58,231 bases of DNA from DATDAW01 sp036524675 (GTDB lineage: Bacteria > Verrucomicrobiota > Verrucomicrobiia > Chthoniobacterales > DASVRZ01). This document shows, one piece after another, positions 25,721 through 34,366 of the stretch. The stretch covers positions 1 to 58,231 of the forward strand of contig DATDBU010000075.1 in assembly GCA_036524675.1 (NCBI GenBank), given 5' to 3'. Position numbers and translations under genes: made by a program. The notes under the pieces are model-generated. The model was not told the DNA's origin and made no database searches. It worked only from the letters and a program-made list of their open reading frames with translations. Each line of letters opens with the position of its first letter. The first letter of the stretch is position 1.

Positions 25721-25781
25721 GCCCCACTGATCGCACGAAAACGCTTCCGGTCATGCGCTGAGCTCCGCAAACTGGAGTCGA

Positions 25782-26816
25782 ATGAACGCCTTTCTCGCCA
25801 TTGCCCGTTTCAAATACCAGCGAATCGTTCGCCCACTGTTCTTCCGGATGGATGCCGAAGACGCGCATCATCTGGCGATGGGGATATTAGAGAAAATTTC
25901 CAGGATTCCGCCAGTTTTGAAAATGATCCGCAGCCAGCTGAATGTTCAAAAGCCGGTTGAGCTTTTCGGTCTGACATTTGCCAACCCCGTCGGGCTCGCT
26001 GCGGGTTTTGACAAGAATGCGCTGGCCCTTCCCGCTTGGGCCGCGCTGGGATTTGGTTTTGTTGAGATAGGGACAATCACGGCCCAGGGTCAGCCTGGAA
26101 ATCCAAGGCCACGGCTTTTCCGCTACCCGAAGGCCAAGGCGGTTATCAATCGCATGGGATTCAATAACGACGGCGCCGATGCCATCGCCAGGCGGCTCGA
26201 AAACTGGCGCGGCCTGCGCCTTTGGCCCGATGTCCCTGTCGGAATCAACATCGGCAAATCCAAGGTCACGCCGCTGGAAAAAGCCGTGGAAGACTACCTT
26301 TATTCCTTCGAGCGTCTGCGCCAATTCGCCGACTATTTCGTCCTGAACGTCAGCTCACCGAATACGCCCGGCCTTCGGCAGCTCCAGGAACGCGATGCGC
26401 TGGACGCATTGCTCGCTGCTGTTCAGGCAAAAAATCGGGCGGCGACCCCCAAGCCCGTTCTTTTGAAGATCGCTCCGGACCTGGCGTGGGAGCAAATCGA
26501 AGAGATCCTGACGCTGGTCGCGGATCACCAGCTTGCGGGAATTATCGCAACGAATACCACGCTGGATCATTCTTCCATCCAACAATGGGGTGACCAGCAG
26601 GGCGGCCTTAGCGGGGCGCCGCTGAACGCCAGGTCTACCGAGATCATCGATTTTATTGTTAGACGAAGCGACATCCCGGTGATCGCCGCCGGCGGCATCA
26701 TGGATCCGGCTTCTGCCCGGGAAAAGCTCAATGCCGGCGCGAAGTTGATCCAGCTTTACACGGGCTATATCTATCATGGGCCCACGTTGCCAGCGGATAT
26801 TGTGCGCAGCCTGTAA
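25782..26816 (+). CDS. pyrD: Dihydroorotate dehydrogenase (quinone), class 2
   Basis: Membrane-associated FMN enzyme that oxidises dihydroorotate to orotate with quinone in pyrimidine synthesis. The 344-residue length and the N-terminal amphipathic extension (RFKYQRIVRPLFFRMDAEDAHHLAMG) mark class 2. Motifs: NPVGLAAGFDKNA, FVEIGTITAQGQPGNPRPRLFRY, INRMGFNN, the catalytic Ser in LNVSSPNTPGLRQLQ, GIIATNTT and GGIMDPASAREKL for phosphate binding. The start ATG 25782 gives MNAFLAIARFKYQ. It ends 11 bases before the end of the convergent LysR gene. Confidence 0.95.
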   Translation: MNAFLAIARFKYQRIVRPLFFRMDAEDAHHLAMGILEKISRIPPVLKMIRSQLNVQKPVELFGLTFANPVGLAAGFDKNALALPAWAALGFGFVEIGTITAQGQPGNPRPRLFRYPKAKAVINRMGFNNDGADAIARRLENWRGLRLWPDVPVGINIGKSKVTPLEKAVEDYLYSFERLRQFADYFVLNVSSPNTPGLRQLQERDALDALLAAVQAKNRAATPKPVLLKIAPDLAWEQIEEILTLVADHQLAGIIATNTTLDHSSIQQWGDQQGGLSGAPLNARSTEIIDFIVRRSDIPVIAAGGIMDPASAREKLNAGAKLIQLYTGYIYHGPTLPADIVRSL

Positions 26817-26827
26817 AAGGCTATCAC

Positions 26828-27718
26828 TTACGTTGCTTCCGCCGCTTTCGCTGCGGCGATGAAATTTTCCACGATTCGCGATAAATTTCCTTTTCTCCGA
26901 GCCAAGCCTACAATAATCGGGGCGCCGGGCGGATCCAGTGTTAGCAATTTCAATCGCTGACCTGTCATGCAAGCTATCGCGCTCGAGACAAGCGCCACGC
27001 CGGACGACGACTCGACCGAGGCCACGAGGCTTGCCGCGCCGTCGTGTTCCTCGCTGATCCGCGGCTTCGCGTTGATGCTGGCAAACAGCGCCTCAAGATT
27101 TTCATGATACTCGGGATACCCCGCGCGGCTGTAAGTGATGAATCGCTCCGAGGTTAGCTGTTTAAGTGAAACGGAGTCGCGCTTGGCAAGTGGATGGCTC
27201 GGCGCCACGGCGATGGCGACCGGATAATGGGCGATTTCCATAAACTGCAAGCCTTCGATGCCCTCGGGATCGGGGTGCGCCATGATAGCGACATCGAGCG
27301 TTCCGTTTTTGAGTCCGTCGGACATTTCGTCGGACGTAAGGTCGTGCAGCGAGACGCGCACCTGCGGGAACTCGGATTGGAAACTCCGCAACGCCTGCGG
27401 GAGGATGCGAACCGCCAGCGTCGGGGCGTATCCCACGCGGATTTCTCCCTGGAGGCCGCCTGCCGCGGCGCGCACATTTCTCACAGCCTCATCCGCCCGG
27501 GCCAATGTCGCCTGTGCTTCGGTCAGGAAGATCCGGCCGGGGTCTGTCAGACGGACGGTTTTGGCCGTGCGCTCCAGCAGGAGCACCCCGAGCTCATCTT
27601 CGAGATCATGTATTTGCCGGCTCAACGCCGGTTGCGACACATGCAGCTTCGCTGCCGCCCGCGTCACATTTTCCTCCGTGGCGACGGCGACAAAATAGCG
27701 AAGATGGCGCAGTTCCAT
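26828..27718 (-). CDS. LysR-family transcriptional regulator
   Basis: The 296-residue product starts MELRHLRYFVAVATEENVTRAAAKLHVSQPALSRQIHDLEDELGV, a textbook LysR winged helix-turn-helix. A periplasmic-binding-like effector domain follows (IRVGYAPTL, LDVAIMAHPDP). The chosen start, ATG 27718, removes a 20-residue extension with no family match. It is divergent from the pirin and wrbA genes across an 83-base gap that contains a T-N11-A dyad. By LysR convention it probably both represses itself and activates the pirin-wrbA operon. The effector is unknown; an oxidant or quinone would fit its targets. Confidence 0.9.
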   Translation of the reverse strand: MELRHLRYFVAVATEENVTRAAAKLHVSQPALSRQIHDLEDELGVLLLERTAKTVRLTDPGRIFLTEAQATLARADEAVRNVRAAAGGLQGEIRVGYAPTLAVRILPQALRSFQSEFPQVRVSLHDLTSDEMSDGLKNGTLDVAIMAHPDPEGIEGLQFMEIAHYPVAIAVAPSHPLAKRDSVSLKQLTSERFITYSRAGYPEYHENLEALFASINAKPRISEEHDGAASLVASVESSSGVALVSSAIACMTGQRLKLLTLDPPGAPIIVGLARRKGNLSRIVENFIAAAKAAEAT

Positions 27719-27733
27719 ATCCTCCGAGCATAA

Positions 27734-27750
27734 CTTGTACGCATGACAAG
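27734..27750. promoter_or_regulatory. LysR-type T-N11-A dyad between LysR and pirin genes
   Basis: CTTGT (27734-27738) and its inverse ACAAG (27746-27750) are separated by 7 bases, giving the T-N11-A spacing of LysR recognition boxes. A second small dyad, CAAG-GAA-CTTG (27752-27762 region), lies directly next to it. The site is placed 16 bases upstream of the LysR start and about 50 bases upstream of the pirin start. Confidence 0.6.
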
Positions 27751-27801
27751 CCAAGGAACTTGATATTTCCGGCGGCAATTTGGACGGGATAGCCTCGTGT
27801 C

Positions 27802-28497
27802 ATGATTACTTTGCGGAAAGCAAATGAACGCGGCCACGCGAATCTGGGGTGGCTCGACAGCTGGTTTTCTTTCAGTTTCGCAGATTACTACGATCCGCAG
27901 TGGACGGGATTCCGAAGCCTGCGCGCCCTGAATGACGACATGGTTTTGCCAGGCTTCGGCTTTGGCATGCACCCGCATCGGAACACAGAAATCCTCACTT
28001 ACGTGCTCAGCGGATCGATCGAGCACAAGGATTCGATGGGAAACGGCCGGATCATCAGAGCAGGCGAAGTGCAATACATGAGCGCCGGGACCGGTGTTCG
28101 TCACAGTGAATTCAATCCTTCCCGAGACGAGCCCGCACGTGTCCTCCAGATCTGGATCGAGCCGGACGTGAAAAACATTAAGCCGTCCTATGCGGAACAA
28201 TCCTTCGCGGATGCCCCAAAGGGACGATTGAGTCTGGTTGCCAGTAAGACAGGTCGCGATGGTTCGCTGACGATTCATCAGGACGCCGATCTGTGGCTTG
28301 CGAAACTGGATTCCGATCACGTGGCGGAACATAGAATTTCCCCTGGACGCAGCGTATGGCTGCAAGCTGCCGAAGGCAGTCTGGAAGTAAACGGCATCAC
28401 GCTGACAGCCGGTGATGCCATCATTGCCCGCGATGAGACAGTTCTGAAACTAACAGGACACAAGTCGTCGCAGGCGCTGTTGTTCGACCTTAATTAA
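27802..28497 (+). CDS. Pirin-family bicupin protein
   Basis: Pirins are iron-binding bicupins; some cleave quercetin, others act as redox-sensing regulators. The 231-residue product has the YhhW-type bacterial layout: WFSFSFADYYDPQWTGF, the metal-binding GFGMHPHRNTEIL (His57, His59) and SAGTGVRHSEFNPS with a further His and Glu. A shorter second cupin ends with LLFDLN. ATG 27802 follows the LysR operator. The wrbA gene follows with 18 bases between, as a two-gene operon with a quinone reductase. Confidence 0.92.
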   Translation: MITLRKANERGHANLGWLDSWFSFSFADYYDPQWTGFRSLRALNDDMVLPGFGFGMHPHRNTEILTYVLSGSIEHKDSMGNGRIIRAGEVQYMSAGTGVRHSEFNPSRDEPARVLQIWIEPDVKNIKPSYAEQSFADAPKGRLSLVASKTGRDGSLTIHQDADLWLAKLDSDHVAEHRISPGRSVWLQAAEGSLEVNGITLTAGDAIIARDETVLKLTGHKSSQALLFDLN

Positions 28498-28515
28498 AAC
28501 AAGCAACTAACACAC

Positions 28516-29121
28516 ATGAGCACAACCAAAGTATTAGTCCTCTATTATTCCTTTTATGGCCACGTTGAAACTCTCGCAAGCGCGGTCGCTGAAGGCGCGC
28601 GTTCGGTTGACGGCGTTGAAGTGACACTGAAACGCGTTCCTGAGACGCTGCCGGCAGACGTGCTCAAGCAGAATGGCGGAAAACTCGATCAGGTCGCGCC
28701 TGTTGCATCGCCGGAAGAACTCGCCGACTACGACGCGATTATTTTCGGCTCTCCGACCCGCTTCGGAAATGTGACGTCGCAGTTGCGCAATTTTATCGAG
28801 CAGACTGGCGGTCTTTGGATGAAAGGTGCGCTTGTTGGCAAAGTGGGAAGCGTCTTCACCAGCACGGGAACCGGCGGTGGGAATGAATCGACGATTTTGA
28901 GCTTTATACCGACGCTGCTGCACCACGGCCTCATCTATGTTGGCGTGCCCTATGGGATTGCGGAAACGATGGATATTAGCGAGGTGCGCGGTGGTAGCCC
29001 CTACGGCGCGGCGACAATCGCCGGTCCGGACGGGTCGCGTCAGCCTTCGGAAAAGGAGATTGCCATCGCGAAATTTCAGGGAAAACACGTCGCGGCGACC
29101 GCTGCTAAATTGAAAAGCTAG
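28516..29121 (+). CDS. wrbA: NAD(P)H:quinone oxidoreductase WrbA
   Basis: Flavodoxin-like FMN enzyme that reduces quinones by two electrons, limiting semiquinone and superoxide formation. The 201-residue protein begins with the FMN phosphate loop KVLVLYYSFYGHVETLA. It has GSPTRFGNVTSQLRNF for the isoalloxazine, FTSTGTGGGNESTILSF, and SPYGAATIAGPDGSRQPSEKE, a WrbA hallmark that is absent from plain flavodoxins. It is encoded directly downstream of the pirin gene. Confidence 0.95.
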   Translation: MSTTKVLVLYYSFYGHVETLASAVAEGARSVDGVEVTLKRVPETLPADVLKQNGGKLDQVAPVASPEELADYDAIIFGSPTRFGNVTSQLRNFIEQTGGLWMKGALVGKVGSVFTSTGTGGGNESTILSFIPTLLHHGLIYVGVPYGIAETMDISEVRGGSPYGAATIAGPDGSRQPSEKEIAIAKFQGKHVAATAAKLKS

Positions 29122-29140
29122 CGCAAGTCATTACTTCTGT

Positions 29141-29204
29141 TCTACTCGTAGTCGCAATCTTTCCTATCTCAATACTTCGAATACGAGCGTAAGAGTAGAT
29201 TTTT
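29141..29204 (+). terminator. Weak hairpin with T-run between convergent wrbA and tag
   Basis: TCTACTC (29141-29147) and GAGTAGA (29193-29199) are exact inverses, followed by TTTTT (29200-29204). The loop is long, but inner segments also partly pair (CGTA/TACG). The T-run overlaps the tag stop codon. The sequence belongs to the GTAAGAG-type repeat family, so it could be a repeat acting as a terminator. Confidence 0.4.
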
Positions 29205-29772
29205 AAACGCCGAACCGAAAGCAGGTGACGGCATGGTCGTTGACCATGCCCGTCGCCTGCATGAATGCGTAGCAGATCGTCGATCCGACAAACGTAAAGC
29301 CACGCCGCTTTAACTCCTTGCTCATCCGGTCGCTGACGTCCGTGCGGACTGGGAAATCGTTTAGCTCCCGGAAACGGTTCCGGATGGGCTTCCCATCGAC
29401 AAAGTCCCATAGAAAACGGGAAAATGTCGCGGGATCGCCGTTAAAGTGATCCATAAAAGCCCAGGCATTTTTAACGACTCCTGCGACTTTAAGCCGGTTC
29501 CGTACGATTCCTGGGTTGAGCAAGGCTCTCGCGATCCGGGCTTCAGTCCATTTTGAGAGAATCGCCGGATCGAAGCCGTCGAACTCTTTGCGATAGTTGT
29601 CGATTCGCCCGAGAATTGTTCTCCAGCTCAAGCCAGCTTGCGCGCCTTCGAGGTTGAGCATTTCGAATAGCTTGAGCCCGTCATATTCGGGAACTCCCCA
29701 CTGCGTGTCGTGATAGATTTCGTAAAGCTCATCACCTGGCGGACACCAGGGACATCGGATTTTTGAAGGCAT
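29203..29772 (-). CDS. tag: DNA-3-methyladenine glycosylase I
   Basis: Helix-hairpin-helix glycosylase that removes 3-methyladenine. The 189-residue product matches the family in length and in motif order: RCPWCPPGDELYEIYHDTQWGVPEYD, LFEMLNLEGAQAGLSWRTIL, FDPAILSKW, LLNPGIVRNRLKV, SKELKRRGFTFVGSTICYAFMQATGMVNDH and a final Cys in AVTCFRF. The zinc-clasp ligands Cys and His near the start and His and Cys near the end are all present. This is the window's second 3-methyladenine glycosylase. Confidence 0.95.
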   Translation of the reverse strand: MPSKIRCPWCPPGDELYEIYHDTQWGVPEYDGLKLFEMLNLEGAQAGLSWRTILGRIDNYRKEFDGFDPAILSKWTEARIARALLNPGIVRNRLKVAGVVKNAWAFMDHFNGDPATFSRFLWDFVDGKPIRNRFRELNDFPVRTDVSDRMSKELKRRGFTFVGSTICYAFMQATGMVNDHAVTCFRFGV

Positions 29773-29838
29773 GTTAGGCGCGCGCGAGAGGCGTATATTT
29801 TATTGTGGTCCTAAAGGATGCGGGTGCACCTTCCAAAC

Positions 29839-30606
29839 CTATTTTTGCTGCGCAAAGAGCCACGTCAGCACTTCGGGATTTTGGAAAGTCTGCGTCCATG
29901 AATCGTGGCCAACTCTAGCGTATTCGGTGTAGCGAACGTTGCCTCCCGCTTTGTTAAGCGCAGCAACCATGTTCCGTGTCCAGCTCACACCGACTCTCTC
30001 ATCGAGGGCGCCGTGGAAGGTCCAAATAGGAACTTTTCCGATGTGGGCGGCCAGCTCCGGTTTTTGCCCGCCGCAGACGGGGATGGCGGCGGTGAACCAA
30101 TCGGGATGGGCGATAAGCGCGCTCCATGTGGCGAAACCACCCATGGAAATTCCGACGATGTAAATACGGGATTCATCCACGGGCAGGGTGTGTTTCGTTT
30201 CTTCGATGAGCTCCATTGCGAGCACCCAAGGAAGCGTTGTGATTTCCGGCGCGGCGCCCTTAGGGATGAGTCCAGGAATATTGAACCACATGCTGTCCTT
30301 TGGGCATTGCGGTGCGATGACGATGGCTTCGTCACCATGAGCTTCGCAGAAATCGAGAATGTCCGGCACGGAATGCCGCAATTGGCTGATGTTATCCGCC
30401 CCTCGTTCCCCTGCGCCATGCATGAAAATGAGCAGCGGAAATTTTTCCCCGACCGGCGGTTGGGTTTGCAAGCCGGCCGGCAGATGGATCCGGTAGGGTA
30501 ACGAATCGCCCTCTGGCGACTGGTATACGCGTGCCTCAGTCCGCGCGATCGTGGTTGCCAGCTGATTGGCAGATTTTACGTCGACGGCGGACCTGGGAAC
30601 AGACAT
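29839..30606 (-). CDS. Alpha/beta-hydrolase esterase (phospholipase/carboxylesterase-like)
   Basis: A 255-residue hydrolase with an oxyanion-loop motif FPLLIFMHGAGERG and a nucleophile elbow GISMGG, with a candidate Asp in GALDERVGV and the His in RVGHDSW. This resembles the predicted-peptidase/esterase group that includes polyhydroxybutyrate depolymerase-like and feruloyl-esterase-like enzymes. No signal peptide is visible from ATG 30606 (MSVPRSAVDVKSANQ), although many relatives are secreted. The open frame runs to 30756 with no family match. The substrate cannot be told. The DUF5069 gene lies 29 bases upstream on the same strand. Confidence 0.75.
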   Translation of the reverse strand: MSVPRSAVDVKSANQLATTIARTEARVYQSPEGDSLPYRIHLPAGLQTQPPVGEKFPLLIFMHGAGERGADNISQLRHSVPDILDFCEAHGDEAIVIAPQCPKDSMWFNIPGLIPKGAAPEITTLPWVLAMELIEETKHTLPVDESRIYIVGISMGGFATWSALIAHPDWFTAAIPVCGGQKPELAAHIGKVPIWTFHGALDERVGVSWTRNMVAALNKAGGNVRYTEYARVGHDSWTQTFQNPEVLTWLFAQQK

Positions 30607-30635
30607 GACAGCAATAGAGGATGAGCGGGTGGCTG

Positions 30636-31070
30636 TTAACGGATCCGCCCCTCGTCGAGGTCGATGTAGTCGAACCGCGTTACGATATCGTCGCGATCTT
30701 CGAAGCCGCTCTCTTTTTTGCTCTTTTCCAGACTGGCTGTGCCGGAATCCTTCCAACCGCGTTTGGTCATGAAGCCGTTGAAAATTTCGAGGTCACCTTC
30801 GTTGAGGCGTCGTCCGTTTTCGAAACACCATTCGAGGACTTCCTCGTCCGACTTCCCGGCGAGAACGAGTGGAATGATATCGCGATATTTGACGCGGAGA
30901 AAGTTCAAGATGCGTCCGTCGAAACTGCTTCGATCCGCATCACCAAGGTGTTCGACGTATTCCCGTGGCAGGATGCCTTTGTCGTACAGCCGAATTTTGT
31001 CGAGCATCCGCCCGAAATAAACGATGCCCCCGACCTTGTAGTGTGGGCTGCGAAGATTCTCAAATTGCAT
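30636..31070 (-). CDS. DUF5069-family protein
   Basis: A 144-residue cytoplasmic protein beginning MQFENLRSPHYKVGGIVYFGRMLDKIRL, followed by ILNFLRVKYRDIIPLV, SDEEVLEWCFENGRRL and NGFMTKRGWKD. This matches DUF5069, a family of unknown function that I associate chiefly with Verrucomicrobiota and relatives. It precedes the esterase gene on the minus strand. Its presence is one of the arguments for the host lineage. Confidence 0.75.
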   Translation of the reverse strand: MQFENLRSPHYKVGGIVYFGRMLDKIRLYDKGILPREYVEHLGDADRSSFDGRILNFLRVKYRDIIPLVLAGKSDEEVLEWCFENGRRLNEGDLEIFNGFMTKRGWKDSGTASLEKSKKESGFEDRDDIVTRFDYIDLDEGRIR

Positions 31071-31142
31071 GCGGCAAATGGAGCGAAATGTGCAGGGGTG
31101 GCAATGGTGAATCCGTAACCTGCTGCTTTTGGTTGAACTAAA

Positions 31143-31183
31143 GCGGCGAGGACGCTCTTCTACTCAAAGCGGCAGGATGCCGC
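31143..31183 (+). repeat. AAAGCGG palindromic repeat (REP-like)
   Basis: The perfect palindrome GCGGCAGGATGCCGC (31169-31183, three-base centre) is preceded by a related copy of its left half (GCGGCGAGGACGC from 31143). The AAAGCGG...GCCGC frame recurs, inverted, at about 46021-46043. It stands 10 bases before the start of the aldose epimerase gene, so it could influence that gene's leader RNA. Confidence 0.5.
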
Positions 31184-31193
31184 CCCAAGAAAC

Positions 31194-32114
31194 ATGCCCT
31201 ACGAAACGACCGAACGCGACGGCCACACGCTGGATATCCTCACCAATGCAAACCATACCCTGCGGCTTACTGTCAGTCGCAACGGCGCGGAGCCGGTCGG
31301 GCTCGCCAAAAAGAATTCGGCTGCGGATTGGGTCGGATTCTTGTGGCGGGATGGCGACGTGACGAAAAACCCGTCGGGTTGGAACAATCATTCGACGGTG
31401 ATGGGCTATTACATTCACCGAATCTTGAACGAGAAAACGCAGTATCGCGGGCATGTGATTCGGGGCGGGACGCACAGTTTTATCCGTCACAAAGTGTTCG
31501 ACGCGCCGGAGGTCGGCGAAAACAGTCTCATTTACCGACTGTCCGCCAAATCGGTTGGGCCCGAGGAATATCCGTTCGAGGTCGATTTCACGCTCACTTA
31601 CACGCTGGATGACGCGGGTTTGCGGATCGGGTTTGGGTTCGACAACCGTGAGGCGACAGAGAGCCATGTGTCTTTCGGATTGCATCCAGGATTTGGCGTG
31701 ACGTCTCTGGCGGACGCGGTGGTTCTTATGCCGAAGGGGAAATACCGGCGTCATATTGCGCCAGGAAATTTCCTTTCGGGCGAAATCGTCGAGATCGATA
31801 TCGCGGGTGGTCCGATGCCGTTTGCGAAGTCGGATTTACCGGGGTCGTTTCTGCTAGACATGGCTGAGGTTCCTGAGCGGAAGTTTGTTGTGGAAGATCC
31901 GGTGACGGGCCGGCGAACGACTTTGGATTTTTCTGAAGCGCCGTATCTGACGCTTTGGAGTGATGGAAACGACTTCGTGTGTGTGGAACCGTGTTGGGGT
32001 TTACCGGATCATCACGAACAGAGGGCGTTTGAAGATAAATTGGGGATTCAAGTGATACCGGCCAACGGACGATTGGAGGCGGGTTTTTATATCCTGCCGG
32101 AGTTGGTGAGTTAA
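31194..32114 (+). CDS. Aldose 1-epimerase-family protein
   Basis: Galactose-mutarotase-like beta-sandwich enzyme acting on the anomeric carbon of free sugars or sugar phosphates. The 306-residue product has DILTNANHTLRLTVSRNGAEPVGL, a candidate active-site His in THSFIRHKVF, SFGLHPGFGVTSL with the central His, and CVEPCWGLPDHHEQ with the catalytic Glu region. This pattern fits the LacX/YeaD-like subgroup better than classical GalM. It lies upstream of transketolase on the same strand with a 139-base gap. Confidence 0.85.
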   Translation: MPYETTERDGHTLDILTNANHTLRLTVSRNGAEPVGLAKKNSAADWVGFLWRDGDVTKNPSGWNNHSTVMGYYIHRILNEKTQYRGHVIRGGTHSFIRHKVFDAPEVGENSLIYRLSAKSVGPEEYPFEVDFTLTYTLDDAGLRIGFGFDNREATESHVSFGLHPGFGVTSLADAVVLMPKGKYRRHIAPGNFLSGEIVEIDIAGGPMPFAKSDLPGSFLLDMAEVPERKFVVEDPVTGRRTTLDFSEAPYLTLWSDGNDFVCVEPCWGLPDHHEQRAFEDKLGIQVIPANGRLEAGFYILPELVS

Positions 32115-32253
32115 GGCCCTCTATGAACGGCGGCAGAGTTCCAAGGTGCCTTCGCGCAAACAAAATGAACTTGAACGAGACAATTGTTTAAACCGTTTGC
32201 CCTTTGCCGGTCTTTTCCGTATCGCTGTTGCAATCCAAAAATAAAACGCTGCC

Positions 32254-34242
32254 ATGCAACTCAATACTGAAATCCTGTCCCAAGCCGCCACTGTTGCCCG
32301 CGGTCTTGCCATTGATGCCGTCCATAAATCGAACTCCGGCCATCTCGGGCTGCCTCTCGGGTGCGCGGAGATTGGAGCGGTTCTCTTCGGCAAGGCGCTA
32401 AGCTACTATCCGGAGGACCCCTCGTGGATCAACCGTGACCGGTTTGTGCTTTCGGCGGGACACGGCTCGATGTTTTTGTATGCCTGGCTGCACCTCGCCG
32501 GTTACGATCTTTCACTAGAGGAAGTCAAAAATTTCCGGCAATTGAACAGCAAAACGCCGGGGCATCCGGAGTTTCATCATACCGCCGGTGTCGAATGCAC
32601 GACCGGCCCGTTAGGACAGGGCGTGGGAAATGCAGTCGGCATGGCGGTTGCCGCGAAAATGGCCGAAGCGAAGTTCAACACGGCGGAGCACGCGATTTTT
32701 GATCACAAGATTGTTGCCCTCGCCGGCGACGGTTGTATGCAGGAAGGCGTCGCAGCGGAGGCGGCGGCGTTCGCAGGGCATTTCAAGCTCGATAACCTCA
32801 TCCTCATTTACGACTCCAACGACGTCACGCTCGACGCCATGGCCAGCGCCACGCAGAGCGAAGATACGGCGAAACGCTTCGAAGCCTACGGATACGAGGT
32901 TCATCACGTGAATGGGCACGACATGCTGGCATTTTTGGACGTATTCGAAAAAGCCAAGGCTTCCACGTCGGGCAAGCCGCAGTTCATCGTTGCCAAAACG
33001 ATCATTGCCAAAGGCATCCCGGAAGTGCAGGGCACGAGCAAAGGCCACGGCGAAGGCGGCGCCAAATTTGCCGAGGCAGCACGCAAGGGCCTCGGGTTGC
33101 CAGACGAACATTTCTACATCGACCCGGCAGTCACGGAATTCTTCGCGACGCACAAGGAAGAGCTGAAGAAGAAATACGATGCCTGGCAGAGCACTTTCGC
33201 CACTTGGGAAAAAACGAATCCGGCATTGTCGGCGGAGCTCGATACGGGCATCACAAAGTCCATCCCGGCAGATCTGGTCGATAAAATTCCCGTTTTTCCG
33301 GGGGACACAAAAATCGCGACACGCAAAGCGGGTGCGGATGTGCTGCAGCCGTTGGCAGCGACGCTTCCATTGTTCGTCAGCGGAAGTGCCGATTTGCACG
33401 GTTCGACGCTGAACTACATCGCTGGCGGCGGAGATTTTACCGCAACGACTCCGGCGGGGCGCAACATCCGCTACGGCATTCGCGAACACGGCATGGCGGC
33501 GATCATGAATGGCATCGCGTATCATGGCATTTTCCGGGCATCGGGTGCGACGTTCCTTGTTTTTGCGGATTACTGCCGTGCCTCGATCCGTCTCGCGGCG
33601 CTGTCCGGCTTGCCGACGCTTTACATTTTCACGCACGATTCCGTCGGCGTCGGCGAAGATGGACCGACTCATGAACCGGTCGAAACCGTCAGTTCGCTGC
33701 GCGTAATCCCGAACCTGGACGTGTTGCGGCCGGCGGACCCCGAGGAAACCGCAGGCGCTTTTGCTGCCGCGCTCACCCGGACCGACGGACCGACTCTGAT
33801 TGCTCTTACGCGCCAGGCAGTGCCGCTGCTCAGCGAAATTCCGGTCGAAGACCGTCGGCAAGGTGCCGCCCTCGGCGGTTACGTTGCGGTCAAAGAAAAA
33901 GGTGAACTGAAAACCATCCTTCTCGGCGCAGGCAGCGAATTGCAATACGCGATCGCGGCAGCCAAAGAACTGGGCGACGGCGTCCGCGTCGTTTCCGTCC
34001 CGAGCTTCGAGCGGTTCAACCGTCAGAGCGCGGAATACAAGGAAAGCGTCCTTCCGTCGTCCGTTCGCAAGCGCGTTGCGATTGAGGCGGGCGTCTCTGG
34101 CCTTTGGTATCAATACGTCGGCCTGGACGGCAAAGTCGTTGGCATTGACCGGTTCGGTCTCAGCGCGCCGGGTGGCACGGTGTTCAAGGTTTTGGGCATC
34201 GATAAGGCGCATGTCGTGGAAGCCGTAAAGAGCCTCGGATAA
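32254..34242 (+). CDS. tkt: Transketolase
   Basis: ThDP enzyme of the pentose phosphate pathway transferring two-carbon units. The 662-residue length is standard. Motifs in order: HKSNSGHLGLPLGCAEIG, SAGHGSMFLYAWLHLAGYDL, TPGHPEFHHTAGVECTTGPLGQGVGNAVGMA, the ThDP-binding GDGCMQEGVAAEA, YDSNDVTLD, VNGHDMLAF, then the pyrimidine domain (IRYGIREHGMAAIMNGIAYHG, ATFLVFADYCRASIRLAALSGLPTLYIFTHDSVGVGEDGPTHEP). The C-terminal domain ends with the IDRFGLSAPG signature. It is preceded by an aldose epimerase gene and followed by a palindromic repeat element. Confidence 0.96.
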   Translation: MQLNTEILSQAATVARGLAIDAVHKSNSGHLGLPLGCAEIGAVLFGKALSYYPEDPSWINRDRFVLSAGHGSMFLYAWLHLAGYDLSLEEVKNFRQLNSKTPGHPEFHHTAGVECTTGPLGQGVGNAVGMAVAAKMAEAKFNTAEHAIFDHKIVALAGDGCMQEGVAAEAAAFAGHFKLDNLILIYDSNDVTLDAMASATQSEDTAKRFEAYGYEVHHVNGHDMLAFLDVFEKAKASTSGKPQFIVAKTIIAKGIPEVQGTSKGHGEGGAKFAEAARKGLGLPDEHFYIDPAVTEFFATHKEELKKKYDAWQSTFATWEKTNPALSAELDTGITKSIPADLVDKIPVFPGDTKIATRKAGADVLQPLAATLPLFVSGSADLHGSTLNYIAGGGDFTATTPAGRNIRYGIREHGMAAIMNGIAYHGIFRASGATFLVFADYCRASIRLAALSGLPTLYIFTHDSVGVGEDGPTHEPVETVSSLRVIPNLDVLRPADPEETAGAFAAALTRTDGPTLIALTRQAVPLLSEIPVEDRRQGAALGGYVAVKEKGELKTILLGAGSELQYAIAAAKELGDGVRVVSVPSFERFNRQSAEYKESVLPSSVRKRVAIEAGVSGLWYQYVGLDGKVVGIDRFGLSAPGGTVFKVLGIDKAHVVEAVKSLG

Positions 34243-34366
34243 GCAAATGCGGCGGTCTGCCGCGCCACATCACTCAAACGCAATCGGCGCTCCAGCTGTT
34301 CACTCTTTCGAGGGTGAGCGGCGGAGCGCCGTTGCTTTTTGTTTGAAACACCGAGAACGAGAAATT

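Noticed and set aside
32611..34212. 533-codon minus-strand open frame opposite transketolase
   Set aside because: Antisense shadow of a clear transketolase; no family motifs.
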